From the NCBI RefSeq assembly GCF_002994655.1, contig NZ_PPDL01000012.1:1-64000 (forward strand): a DNA stretch of 64,000 nt, in the 5' to 3' direction. This DNA comes from Corynebacterium sp. 13CS0277. Lineage in GTDB: Bacteria > Actinomycetota > Actinomycetes > Mycobacteriales > Mycobacteriaceae. The stretch's first letter is position 1. Each line of letters starts with the position of its first letter. Position numbers and translations under genes: made by a program. The notes beneath the pieces were generated by a model that had not been told where the DNA came from, searched no databases, and was given only the letters and a program-made list of their open reading frames with translations. This document shows positions 28,099-37,155 of the stretch, piece by piece.

Positions 28099-29325
28099 AT
28101 GGCTACCAACGGCATTGTTCCCGTCAAGATTTCTCTGCCCCAGGGCGACGTTTATACCCTCTGGGCACCCCTGTTTCGTGAGCACGGCTCCGAGTGGCAG
28201 GCACTTCTCGGTTACGGCGATGACGTCTACGGTTTCGCCACCCCCGGCGCGCTGCTGGCCTTCCTGGACTCCGGCGCACCGCACGATCTGACCGACCACC
28301 CCAAGTGGGGTGCGTTTGCCGCGGATTCCTCCCCGCTGCGCGTCGTGCCGGCTGCCCGTGAGCAGTTCGACATGGTGGAGCTGCCCGCCTGGTTGGCGGA
28401 GCGCCCCAGCCACAGCAACGTCACCTCCGTGGCGCGCGCGTTCCGTTTCGCCCGCTCCTTGGGTGATGTGGCACAGGAGCTGCCGGTGCAGTCGTTCTTC
28501 TCCTCCCACTCGCTGCTGGCGAACGTGGATCGCGGCAGCGATCACTACGCCGGCGAGGGTGGTTCCTCCGAGTGGAGTGGCGTGGGCCGCATCGTGCTGG
28601 GCGGCTGGCGTGCCGTGGTGGAGTCCATGGACGCCGCCATCGTGCTGCAGGACGTGGATGCCGACGCGGAGAAGGCCGCCACCGAGGCGATCGCCGCCGC
28701 GCAGGCTGCCGCTGAGCAGCGCGCGAAGCAGGAGGAAGAGGACGCCAAGAAGACCCTGCAGGCGGCCGACCCCTACGACCTGTCGGTGTGGGGCCAGGCC
28801 GGCATCGACCCGGTGAAGATCGTCATCGATGGCCGCACCCTGTACACCCTGCGCACCTACTTGAACGACCAGCCGGTGTTCCTGGGCTCCTACGGCCAGA
28901 TCACGTCCTTCAACAACCGCAAGGCGTTTGTCCGCTGGCTCGTGGAGCACAAGGACCACAACATGGCGAACCTGTCGACCTGGCCGGAGATCATGGACGC
29001 TGCCAACGGCGGCACCCTGGAGATCACCGTCCACCCGGACAACACCTACGTGTTCACCGGCCTGGCGGAGGCCATCAACTCGGGCCCGGCGAAGGTCGAC
29101 AAGGAGCAGCTGCTGCAGGCCTACAGCGTGCTGGCGGATGCGGCTGACTGGGCGAAGGACGACTCGGTGTCCTCCATCCTGGTGGCGAACCCCTCCATCC
29201 AGGAGTTCATCGCCTACGTCGGTGGTGCGCCGTCTGGCTATGTGCCGTCCGCCCCGTACACCTCTGAGGTGGAGGGCTGGAAGGACCTGGAGAACACTCT
29301 CATCGCCCGGTTCACCAAGTTCTAA
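28099..29325 (+). CDS. Conserved corynebacterial protein with internal duplication
   Basis: 408 residues, not recognised as a named family. Two halves look duplicated: VKISLPQGDVYTLW...LLGYGDDVYGF...LLAFLD near residue 10-55 and VKIVIDGRTLYTL...FLGSYGQITSF...FVRWLVEH near 235-285. Between them lies a highly charged, Ala/Glu/Lys-rich helix (about 190-220) that may form a coiled coil. No signal peptide or membrane segment. The gene directly follows the NlpC gene with its own -10 box and is followed by a strong hairpin. Composition is typical of a highly expressed gene (few rare codons). Function unknown. Confidence 0.8.
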   Translation: MATNGIVPVKISLPQGDVYTLWAPLFREHGSEWQALLGYGDDVYGFATPGALLAFLDSGAPHDLTDHPKWGAFAADSSPLRVVPAAREQFDMVELPAWLAERPSHSNVTSVARAFRFARSLGDVAQELPVQSFFSSHSLLANVDRGSDHYAGEGGSSEWSGVGRIVLGGWRAVVESMDAAIVLQDVDADAEKAATEAIAAAQAAAEQRAKQEEEDAKKTLQAADPYDLSVWGQAGIDPVKIVIDGRTLYTLRTYLNDQPVFLGSYGQITSFNNRKAFVRWLVEHKDHNMANLSTWPEIMDAANGGTLEITVHPDNTYVFTGLAEAINSGPAKVDKEQLLQAYSVLADAADWAKDDSVSSILVANPSIQEFIAYVGGAPSGYVPSAPYTSEVEGWKDLENTLIARFTKF

Positions 29326-29383
29326 ACCGCCACCTCACCCCGGCGAAAGTCCCGCCGCATCTTCCGGTGGGTCACCGCCTGCC

Positions 29384-29426
29384 CGACACCCACGCCCTGC
29401 GCGCATCTGCGCCGGCGTGGGTGTCG
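29384..29426 (+). terminator. Terminator of the 408-aa gene
   Basis: CGACACCCACGC (29384-29395) pairs perfectly with GCGTGGGTGTCG (29415-29426), 58 nt past the stop. A T-rich stretch is weak (TCGTCTG). Confidence 0.65.
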
Positions 29427-29695
29427 TCGTCTGTGGGGCTGGTGCACAGCAGGAGGGCGCCGTCTGCGCTTCCCCGCGGGTTTCCCCAGGTGCCCTGACA
29501 GGGTTCGCCAGCGCCCCTGAAACGCCCACACGTGCCCGTGAAGCTGCGCCACCATGCACCGCCACCGTGCCCGCAGCCCCACCACCAGCGCACACACCAC
29601 CACCGCGGCCACGCGTGTGGCGTGGGGCCTGCAGGCGGGCGCGAATCAGGGGAAAGATCAGGGCGCTCCCCGATGTGGGCCACTGCGTCCGGGCC

Positions 29696-29701
29696 TACTG
29701 T
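29696..29701 (+). promoter_or_regulatory. -10 box of a leaderless transcript (first pspC)
   Basis: TACTGT lies 7 nt before the ATG at 29709. Confidence 0.55.
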
Positions 29702-29708
29702 AGAAACC

Positions 29709-29927
29709 ATGACCTACAACAACATGAATCTTCCCCAGCGTCGCCTCTACCGCTCCTCCACCGACAAAATGCTGCTCGGCGTGTGCGGCGGTGTCGCCCA
29801 GTACTTCGGTTGGGATCCGGCGATGGTCCGCATCGTCACCGTCCTTCTGGCGTTCGTCTTCAACGTCGTCAGCCCCTTCCTGTACCTCGTGGCCGCGATG
29901 GTCATGCCCCGCGAGCCGCGCTACTAG
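29709..29927 (+). CDS. PspC-domain protein (first copy)
   Basis: 72 residues made almost entirely of a PspC domain: RRLYRSSTDKMLLGVCGGVAQYF (cytosolic amphipathic part), then GWDPAMVRI and a membrane helix VTVLLAFVFNVVSPFLYLVAAMVM. PspC domains sense or relay envelope stress in other bacteria; no Psp system is nearby. It is the first of two tandem paralogues and appears leaderless. Confidence 0.85.
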   Translation: MTYNNMNLPQRRLYRSSTDKMLLGVCGGVAQYFGWDPAMVRIVTVLLAFVFNVVSPFLYLVAAMVMPREPRY

Positions 29928-30146
29928 GCACCGCCACCGGCGCAGCGGCACACAGAAGCCGCCCGCGTCCTTTCCCTTCTCATCCCTTCTCACCTTTCTT
30001 TTCTTCTCTTCCTCTTCATCCATCTGCCGACGCAGACCCGATCCTTCTCCCCCGCCCCTGTGGTGCCCGTGGCACCGGGTACACGCGGGGCACAGCGGGA
30101 ACGGAGTGTGCCGGCACCTCATTTTTCTTCTTAAGGAGAACCCCTC

Positions 30147-30371
30147 ATGTCTTCCTCTTCCCTGCCCTCCCCGTTCGACACCTGGTACCGCTCCTCGGAT
30201 GACAAGATGATCGCCGGCGTGTGCGGCGGCATCGCCCACCGCTATGGCCTGGATCCCGCGCTCGTGCGTTTCGGTGTGGTGGCCCTGGCCCTGCTGACGA
30301 ACATCTCGATGGCGACGCTGATCCTCTACGGCGTGGCCTGGTACTTCCTCCCGGAGCAAAACACCAAGTAG
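30147..30371 (+). CDS. PspC-domain protein (second copy)
   Basis: 74 residues, paralogue of the gene before it: YRSSDDKMIAGVCGGIAHRYGLDPALVRF then a membrane helix and the end WYFLPEQNTK. AAGGAG lies 8-13 nt before the ATG, so unlike the first copy it has a leader with a ribosome binding site, preceded by a C/U-rich tract (29969-30025). The two copies are thus expressed through different 5' ends. A hairpin follows at 30479-30527. Confidence 0.85.
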   Translation: MSSSSLPSPFDTWYRSSDDKMIAGVCGGIAHRYGLDPALVRFGVVALALLTNISMATLILYGVAWYFLPEQNTK

Positions 30372-30478
30372 CCCCAACCGCGCGCCTGCCTCTCCCCTGC
30401 CCTGGGCCTCGGCCCGGGGCAGTGCTGTGCACGGGGTGTCCCCCGATGCTCCTTGCAGCACGCACGTGCTGGATGCAA

Positions 30479-30527
30479 CGCAGCCCACCGCCCGCCGGCC
30501 TTAGGTGCCGATGGAAGGTGGGCTGCG
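30479..30527. terminator. Terminator between pspC and add
   Basis: CGCAGCCCACC (30479-30489) pairs with GGTGGGCTGCG (30517-30527) and is followed by TTTGTGTCTGTGT on the plus strand. It may serve both convergent genes. Confidence 0.75.
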
Positions 30528-30618
30528 TTTGTGTCTGTGTGCTTCAGCGCGGTGCAGTGCTGTGTTGTGTTCTTATTCGTCCTTCGCGCAACACGCACAA
30601 CCGCGCGCGGAGGTCCAG

Positions 30619-32043
30619 CTAGGAGTTCTCCGGGGTGGTGCCGCCGGTGATGCCAAGGTCGTCCAGGCTGATGCCGAGCTCCTCGAGGATGGCGGGGTCA
30701 ATGCCGGCGAGTTCTTCCTCGCTCAGCTGCATCTGTTGCGCCAGCTCGGGCCCGGTGGGGGTGTCCTGGGTGTCGTCGCTGAGGTCCCCCTGGAGGGCGG
30801 CACCGATGCGGGCGTAGGTCGGTTCGATGAGGGTGGCGCTGATCTCTTCGCGCTGCAGCTCGCTGATGAAGGCCTGGCTGATCGCGTTGAGCGTGAGCGT
30901 GTACAAGGAGCCGAGGGTGTAGTCGAAGTAGCGCACCAGCACCATCATTTCCCCGGTCATGGTGGTGTCGCCCAACAGCCGGTTGTCGGTGTTGACGGTG
31001 ACGGCGAAGCCCAGCTGGTGCAACAGCGGCAACGGGTGGTCGGCCATGTCGTCGACGACGCCGGTCTGCGTGTTGGAGGTCGGGCAGAGTTCCAGGGCGA
31101 GGCGGCGGTCGCGCACGTAGGAGGACAGGCGGCCGGGGTCAATGCCGTCGAGGGAGGCCGAGAAGTCCTCGTAGAGCCGGGCGCCGTGCCCGAGGCGCGC
31201 CGCCCCGACCTCAAGGGCACCGGCCAGGGAGTCGATGCCGGCGGCTTCGCCGGCGTGGACGGTGAAGGGCACATAGGCGGCCCGCAGCAGGTCGAAGGCC
31301 TCCTTGTGGCGGGTGGCGGGGAAGCCGTCTTCCGCGCCGGCGATATCAAAGGCGACGACGTAGCCGCGGCCCGGGGAATCGGCACCGTAATTATCGATGG
31401 TGAGCTGCGCGATCTCCTTCGTGCGGTCGGCGTGCCGCATGCCGCACACAATGAGCCGAGCCACGATGGGCCGGCCGGCCGCGGCGGCGGCCTCCTCGCC
31501 GGCGGCCAGGCCCCGGATGACGGCGTCCATAACCTCCTGCAGGGACATACCCTGGGCTTGGTGCTGCTCCGGGGCGAAGCGGAGTTCCGCGTAGACGACG
31601 TTGTCGGCGGCCAGGTCGGCCACCGCTTCGCGGGCGACCCGCTCCAGGGCGTCGGCGGTCTGCATGACGGCGGTGGTGTGGTCGAAGCACTCCAGGTAGC
31701 TGGGCAGCGAGCCCGAGTTCGCGGCCTCGACGAACCAGCGGCCGAGTTCCTCCGGGTCGGTGGTGGGGAGCCCCTCGTAGCCGCAGGCAGCGGCGAGTTC
31801 CACGATGGTGGCGGGCCGCAGCCCGCCGTCGAGGTGGTCGTGGAGCACCACCTTCGGCAGGGCGTGCACGATGGCCTCGTCCAGGGGCGCGCCCGGGGTC
31901 AGGTGGCTGGTGACGTGGGCGACTTCCTGCTCACGGGTCTCCACGTGGTCAGCATGGGTGTGTCCGTGGTGGGCGTGGGCGTGTCCGTGGTCGGCGTGGG
32001 TGTGATCGTCGGTGGCGTGCTGGGGGCTGTCCGTGGTGCTCAT
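30619..32043 (-). CDS. add: Adenosine deaminase with His-rich N-terminus
   Basis: 474-residue zinc-dependent adenosine deaminase (adenosine to inosine). The metal/catalytic motifs are HDHLDGGLRP, HAGEAAG and VNTDNRL in place of the common LNTDDP form. The first 33 residues hold eleven histidines (9, 14, 16, 19, 21, 23, 25, 26, 28, 30, 33) alternating with Asp and Ala, a likely metal-binding tail. An acidic C-terminal extension of about 60 residues (from DLSDDTQ on) is also beyond the usual 340-residue core. The start ATG 32043 includes the His tail; no better internal start is visible. A TATTCT box lies 10 nt upstream. Confidence 0.93.
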   Translation of the reverse strand: MSTTDSPQHATDDHTHADHGHAHAHHGHTHADHVETREQEVAHVTSHLTPGAPLDEAIVHALPKVVLHDHLDGGLRPATIVELAAACGYEGLPTTDPEELGRWFVEAANSGSLPSYLECFDHTTAVMQTADALERVAREAVADLAADNVVYAELRFAPEQHQAQGMSLQEVMDAVIRGLAAGEEAAAAAGRPIVARLIVCGMRHADRTKEIAQLTIDNYGADSPGRGYVVAFDIAGAEDGFPATRHKEAFDLLRAAYVPFTVHAGEAAGIDSLAGALEVGAARLGHGARLYEDFSASLDGIDPGRLSSYVRDRRLALELCPTSNTQTGVVDDMADHPLPLLHQLGFAVTVNTDNRLLGDTTMTGEMMVLVRYFDYTLGSLYTLTLNAISQAFISELQREEISATLIEPTYARIGAALQGDLSDDTQDTPTGPELAQQMQLSEEELAGIDPAILEELGISLDDLGITGGTTPENS

Positions 32044-32157
32044 GATGGCTCACAGAATACCCCGCCCCGCCCACCCCACCGGCGCGCCCTGTGGGTGCCC
32101 AGAGAAGCTGACGCGGAAAGATTGCGAATTCATCACAATTGACATTCGTATGGGGAG

Positions 32158-32163
32158 TAGACT
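32158..32163 (+). promoter_or_regulatory. -10 box of a leaderless transcript (dac)
   Basis: TAGACT lies 8 nt before the ATG at 32172, which marks that ATG, rather than the TTG at 32139, as the start. Confidence 0.55.
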
Positions 32164-32171
32164 TACCGCCC

Positions 32172-33524
32172 ATGCACACTCTGCCCCACGCCCCGACCCC
32201 GCCGACGCTGACTGCGGCGCGCCCCGCCGCGCGCCGGCTGGCCGGGTGGGCACTGTGCGCGGGCCTGGCCCTGCAAGCCGCACCGGCGGTGCTCGACACG
32301 CACGGCGGCAGCGCCACGGGCAGTGGGGTGTGGGCGTTGCCGCGGGCGGCGGCACTGGATCCGGCACCCCGCTCGGAGGCGCCGGATACCCGCGACTGCC
32401 CCCAGTCGCTCCTGCCGCCGGCACCGGTGGACACCTCCGAGGTGCCGCGGCCTGGCTCCACGAGCCCCGCGCCGCTGCCGATCCCGCAGGTGCGCACCGG
32501 CGGCCCGCAGCTGCAAAACGCCTGCGGCATCATCGCCGCCCCCGGTTTTCACACCCCGGAGGAATACACCGCGTCGTCGTTCATCGTGTTCGACATCGAC
32601 TCCGGCGACATCATCGCCGCGAAGGATCCGCACGGCCGCTACCGGCCGGCCTCCATCATCAAGGTGCTGCTCGCGCTCACCGCGATCGAGGAACTCGACC
32701 CCGCCCGCGTTGTGCGGGTGTCTGCGGAATCCGCCGGGCAGGAAGGCTCCGCGGTGGGCTTAGGTGCGGGCGGCGAGTACACGGTCACGGATCTGCTGCA
32801 CGGCCTGCTGTTGGCCAGCGGTAACGACGCGGCCCACGCGCTGGCGCAACTCCTCGGCGGGGATGAGGCCACCGTGAAGAAAGTCAACGAGCTCGCCCAG
32901 TCGCTCGGCACGCAGGACACCCGGGCGGCCTCCTATTCGGGCCTCGACGCCCCGGGGATGTCGACCTCTGCGTTTGATATGGCGCTCATCTACCGCCACG
33001 CCTGGATGAACCCGACGTTTGCCCGCATCGTCGCCACGGAGAAATACGACTTCCCCGGCTACGACGACCTGCCCGGCTATGAGCTGTGGAACGACAATGG
33101 CCTGTTGATGAACTACCCGGATTCCATCGGCGGCAAGACGGGCTACACCGATGATGCGAAGCACACCTTCGTCGGGGCGGTGGATCGTGGGGGCCGCCGC
33201 CTGGCGGCGGTGGTGCTCGACACGACTATTGATCGGGGGCGCGCCTGGGAGCAGGCGGGCCGCCTCATCGACGCCGGCTTCGCGACCCGCCCCGGCGCCA
33301 GTGTCGGCGTGGTCGAGCCGCTGGCGGTGGCAGGCGATGCTGAGGCCTCCGCTCGGCGCGCCCCCGGGGTGGCGGTCGCCCGCGACCCGGAGCCCGCCCA
33401 CCGGATTCCGGTGTTCGCCTGGCTGCTGCCGGTGCTCATTGTGGTGGTCGCCGTGCCGGCGGCGGTGGTGAATCTGCGGCATGCCCGTCGCCGCCGCGCG
33501 GAGCGCGGTTCCTACGAAGCCTAA
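32172..33524 (+). CDS. dac: D-alanyl-D-alanine carboxypeptidase (S11)
   Basis: 450-residue penicillin-binding protein that trims the terminal D-Ala of peptidoglycan stems. After an N-terminal signal/anchor (around 22-42) and a Pro-rich region, the S11 domain has SIIK with the nucleophile Ser161, a SGNDAA motif and GGKTGYT. A C-terminal membrane helix (IPVFAWLLPVLIVVVAVPAA) is followed by a basic cytosolic tail. So the enzyme is likely anchored at its C-terminus and faces the cell wall. It corresponds by position to dacB1 of M. tuberculosis. It is convergent with yhjD across a hairpin. Confidence 0.93.
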   Translation: MHTLPHAPTPPTLTAARPAARRLAGWALCAGLALQAAPAVLDTHGGSATGSGVWALPRAAALDPAPRSEAPDTRDCPQSLLPPAPVDTSEVPRPGSTSPAPLPIPQVRTGGPQLQNACGIIAAPGFHTPEEYTASSFIVFDIDSGDIIAAKDPHGRYRPASIIKVLLALTAIEELDPARVVRVSAESAGQEGSAVGLGAGGEYTVTDLLHGLLLASGNDAAHALAQLLGGDEATVKKVNELAQSLGTQDTRAASYSGLDAPGMSTSAFDMALIYRHAWMNPTFARIVATEKYDFPGYDDLPGYELWNDNGLLMNYPDSIGGKTGYTDDAKHTFVGAVDRGGRRLAAVVLDTTIDRGRAWEQAGRLIDAGFATRPGASVGVVEPLAVAGDAEASARRAPGVAVARDPEPAHRIPVFAWLLPVLIVVVAVPAAVVNLRHARRRRAERGSYEA

Positions 33525-33604
33525 AAAGGGCCCGACGCCGACGGCCCCTCCCCCGGGCCACCCCTACCAGGCACCCAGTGTGTCGGTGAACCCCACACAC
33601 ACCA

Positions 33605-33647
33605 CCGCCGCAGGCGCGCACAGATGAGCTGTGCAGGCCTGCGGCGG
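33605..33647. terminator. Bidirectional terminator between dac and yhjD
   Basis: CCGCCGCAGGC (33605-33615) pairs with GCCTGCGGCGG (33637-33647), with an inner GCACA/TGTGC pair and outer ACACACC/GGTGTGT extension. It is placed between convergent genes. Confidence 0.75.
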
Positions 33648-33677
33648 CGGTGTGTGGTGGTGGGGACCCCTGCGGGG

Positions 33678-34736
33678 CTACTTGCTGAGCTTGCGGCCCA
33701 CAAGTGCGGCCACGGCACCCGCGGCGGCACCGATGCCCATCGCGGCCCCCGCGACGCGTTTCGTCGGTGCCGGGGTGACGTCGGCGCGGATCTGGATGAC
33801 GGCCGGCTCCGGGGCCGGCAGCTGTGCTTCCGCCAGGGACTGCTTCGTGGTGGCCGCCCACGCGGAGCAGTACAACAGGATCCGCCAGATGAAGTACAAC
33901 AGCACCATGACGCCGATGATGGGGCCGAAGGTCGCGCCCGCAGGGTTTTTCACCGCGGAGGAGAAAAACATGCTACCCAGCTGTTTGAAAGCTTCGAAGG
34001 CGACGGCACCGATGATGGCGGCCTGGGCGGCAGACTTCTTCGGCACGACCCCGCGCGGCAGGGACACAATGAGCCAAAAGAACACGATGTAGTTCGCCAG
34101 CAGACCGACAGCGATCGCCACGAGGCGGGTGAGCCACTCGATGCCGGGCACGTCGTCCAGGTGCGCCCAGGCGATGAGGTTGTCGGTGAGCCCGGAGGAA
34201 CCGACGGCGGTGACACCGAAGGCGATGATCATCGCGACGAGGAGGCTGAGCAGTGCCAGCAGGTCGCGCAGCTTGTTCATGACGAAGTTGCCGCCGGTGG
34301 GGTCATATTTCCAGATTTTCGACACCCCGTAGCGCAGGTGGTTCATCCAGTTGAGTCCCGACCACAGCGCGGTGAGGGCACCGATGCCGGCCACCGCGCC
34401 ACGCTGGTGGATGGCGGTGTCGATGACGGCGTTGACTTGGGTGCCAATGTCGCCGTCGATGTGCTCGGTGACGAGCTGCTGGAGGTCGGCGAGCGCTTCG
34501 GGGCGGGCGGCCAGCACGAAACCGGCGGCCGCGAACAGCAGCATGAGGATGGGGAACATCGACAGCACGGAGAAGTAGGTGATGCCGGCGGAGTATTGGT
34601 TGCCGCCCATGGTGGCGTAGCGTTCCTGCATCAGCATGAGGTGGTCGAACCAGCCCCACTTCTGGCGGTACTTCTCGATGAAGCCCGGCTCGTCGGAGCG
34701 TGCTCGTTCAATGCCGTACTCGTCGGTGCGGGACAT
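33678..34736 (-). CDS. yhjD: YhjD/YihY/BrkB-family inner membrane protein
   Basis: 352 residues with six membrane helices of the YihY (UPF0761)/BrkB family. Helix 1 begins in GGNQYSAGITYFSVLSMFPILMLLF, and the family features GLNWMNHLRYGVSKIW and a Pro-containing loop before helix 5 are present. Family members are proposed transporters or lipid-related proteins; E. coli YhjD can support lipid A precursor export when mutated. An M. tuberculosis homologue (Rv3335c) sits beside trpS as here. ATG 34736 starts after a weak AAGGAG 13 nt upstream. Substrate unknown. Confidence 0.88.
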   Translation of the reverse strand: MSRTDEYGIERARSDEPGFIEKYRQKWGWFDHLMLMQERYATMGGNQYSAGITYFSVLSMFPILMLLFAAAGFVLAARPEALADLQQLVTEHIDGDIGTQVNAVIDTAIHQRGAVAGIGALTALWSGLNWMNHLRYGVSKIWKYDPTGGNFVMNKLRDLLALLSLLVAMIIAFGVTAVGSSGLTDNLIAWAHLDDVPGIEWLTRLVAIAVGLLANYIVFFWLIVSLPRGVVPKKSAAQAAIIGAVAFEAFKQLGSMFFSSAVKNPAGATFGPIIGVMVLLYFIWRILLYCSAWAATTKQSLAEAQLPAPEPAVIQIRADVTPAPTKRVAGAAMGIGAAAGAVAALVGRKLSK

Positions 34737-34918
34737 ACGCGGGATCAGAACTCCTTGGAAACAAACACCACACCCTCCACCGCATGGGCGGTCAAGGCAG
34801 CAGGCGCTGCCGCCCACGGCGCATGAGGTGCGCGGGTGGAGGTGTGGCGGGGTGTTGTCGGTCGACTCACAGAGTAACGACTCGCCTCACCCTGCCGCCA
34901 CACCACCCCAAAAGATGG

Positions 34919-34960
34919 CTGCGCGCGGGACGCATCGAGGAGGATGCGGCCCGCGCGCAG
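34919..34960 (-). terminator. Terminator of trpS
   Basis: An 18-nt arm at 34919-34936 (CTGCGCGCGGG-A-CGCATC) pairs with 34943-34960 (GATGCG-G-CCCGCGCGCAG) with one mismatch and a 6-nt loop. On the minus strand it is followed by a short T-rich run. Confidence 0.75.
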
Positions 34961-35014
34961 GGATACTCCCCTGACGCAGCCATCACACTGCGGTGGCAGT
35001 GCCGTGACAATGTG

Positions 35015-35058
35015 GGAGCTGTCCGGGCACAGTGCGGGAACTGTCCGGGAACTGTGCG
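35015..35058. repeat. Four tandem 11-bp repeats after trpS
   Basis: Units: GGAGCTGTCCG, GGCACAGTGCG, GGAACTGTCCG, GGAACTGTGCG, in direct head-to-tail order with exact 11-bp spacing, ending 6 nt before the trpS stop codon. Confidence 0.8.
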
Positions 35059-35064
35059 GTGTGC

Positions 35065-36195
<1,131 letters not shown>

Positions 36196-36858
36196 CTAGC
36201 CCGCGGTGCCCAGCAGCCCATCCGGGGCGACGTCGGCGACCGCCGGCACGCCCCGCAGGGCACCCATGAAGGCGTCTGCTTGGGCGCGGGTGAGCTGCTG
36301 GTCGGCGTGGGCGACGACATCCCCCACCCCGTTGATCCGGACGTCACTCAAGGTAATGCCGGCGGTGGCGGCGGCCTGGCGGACGGCGTCCACGGTGGGC
36401 TGGGGATTGTCCTCGTCACTGGGGTAGACGATGAACGAGGTGGCCGGGGCGCCCAGCCCATCGTCGGGTAGGGGGCCGGGGGCGTCCTCGCGGACGTGGG
36501 CGGTGTCCGCACCGGGCTGGGCGTCAGCCGCCGCGCCCGCAGGCGCCGCAGCATCGCCCGCAGGTGCCGTAGTCGCGGGAGTGTCAGATGCAGGCTGGGT
36601 CATGGTGGTCTCCGGGGCTGCCGGCGCGGCAGAGGTCTCTCCAGGGGTGGGCGCCACGGCGCTGGTGCTCGTGCTGCTGCTGGTCACAGCGGCCACCGCG
36701 CTCGTAGCCGCGGCCGTCGCAGTGGCGGCGGGGGTGCTGGTCGGGGTGCTCGGGGCATCGTTCGGACTGCAGGCCACCGTGGCCAGCAGCAGGCCGGTGC
36801 CGGCCAGGGCGGCCGCACGACGCTGGGCGGTGGTGCGTAAACGGATGGTGGTGGTCAT
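36196..36858 (-). CDS. Lipoprotein carrying a subtilisin pro-domain (I9)-like inhibitor domain
   Basis: 220 residues. A lipoprotein signal peptide ends in LLATVAC with Cys30. A 110-residue Thr/Ala/Pro-rich spacer follows. The last 80 residues (from Ser141) resemble the pro-domain of the subtilase encoded directly upstream: both have a PGxDTAH motif exactly 26 residues before a FIV strand, then GDxV...D..L...A..FM..L.....V....PD, which aligns over 35 residues without gaps with 12 identities (G179-D213 here, G118-D152 in the protease). Such pro-domains fold and inhibit subtilases. So this is probably a membrane-tethered inhibitor or folding helper of that protease. AAGGAG precedes ATG 36858; its leader is C/U-rich. 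Confidence 0.82.
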   Translation of the reverse strand: MTTTIRLRTTAQRRAAALAGTGLLLATVACSPNDAPSTPTSTPAATATAAATSAVAAVTSSSTSTSAVAPTPGETSAAPAAPETTMTQPASDTPATTAPAGDAAAPAGAAADAQPGADTAHVREDAPGPLPDDGLGAPATSFIVYPSDEDNPQPTVDAVRQAAATAGITLSDVRINGVGDVVAHADQQLTRAQADAFMGALRGVPAVADVAPDGLLGTAG

Positions 36859-37155
36859 CGTGGGCGCTCCTTGGGGTGGGGCGAGAAGGGAGGAATCAGG
36901 AATGAATCAAGAAATAAGCAAGAAATAAAGAACAGAAGAAGAGACGAGAAGAAAAGAGAAGAGAACAACAGCGACCGACGCTGAGCTCAGCATGTGGGGC
37001 GGGGTGGACGCGCTGTGCTGCGCCACCACCCGATGATGCAGCAGCGCCGCACCCCGCTGCACGGGGTGCAGGTCACGGGTGCGGCGCCGGTGGTATCACC
37101 ACGCCCCCAGCGGCGTCACGGGTGGGCGCGCTGGGGCGGGTGGCGGTAGGGGTGC
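36859..37155. other. Spacer between the subtilase and its lipoprotein neighbour
   Basis: About 300 nt with a hairpin (37049-37069) near the protease end and a C/U-rich sense tract (36899-36966) before the lipoprotein start. Co-transcription is possible but partly interrupted by the hairpin. Confidence 0.5.
37049..37069 (-). terminator. Hairpin downstream of the subtilase
   Basis: GCACCCCG (37049-37056), loop CTGCA, CGGGGTGC (37062-37069). No T run, so it may only partly stop transcription toward the lipoprotein gene. Confidence 0.5.

Larger units (their letters stand above)
29326..29708. other. Spacer before the PspC pair
   Basis: About 380 nt with a terminator near its start and the -10 of the first pspC gene at its end. 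Nothing else is recognised. Confidence 0.4.
34737..35064. other. Spacer trpS-yhjD
   Basis: About 330 nt holding, from the trpS side, a four-unit 11-bp tandem array and then the trpS hairpin. No gene is seen. Confidence 0.5.

Noticed and set aside
32139..32144. TTGACA as -35 of the dac promoter
   Set aside because: Only 13 nt to the -10 TAGACT, too short for a standard sigma-A promoter; probably chance.
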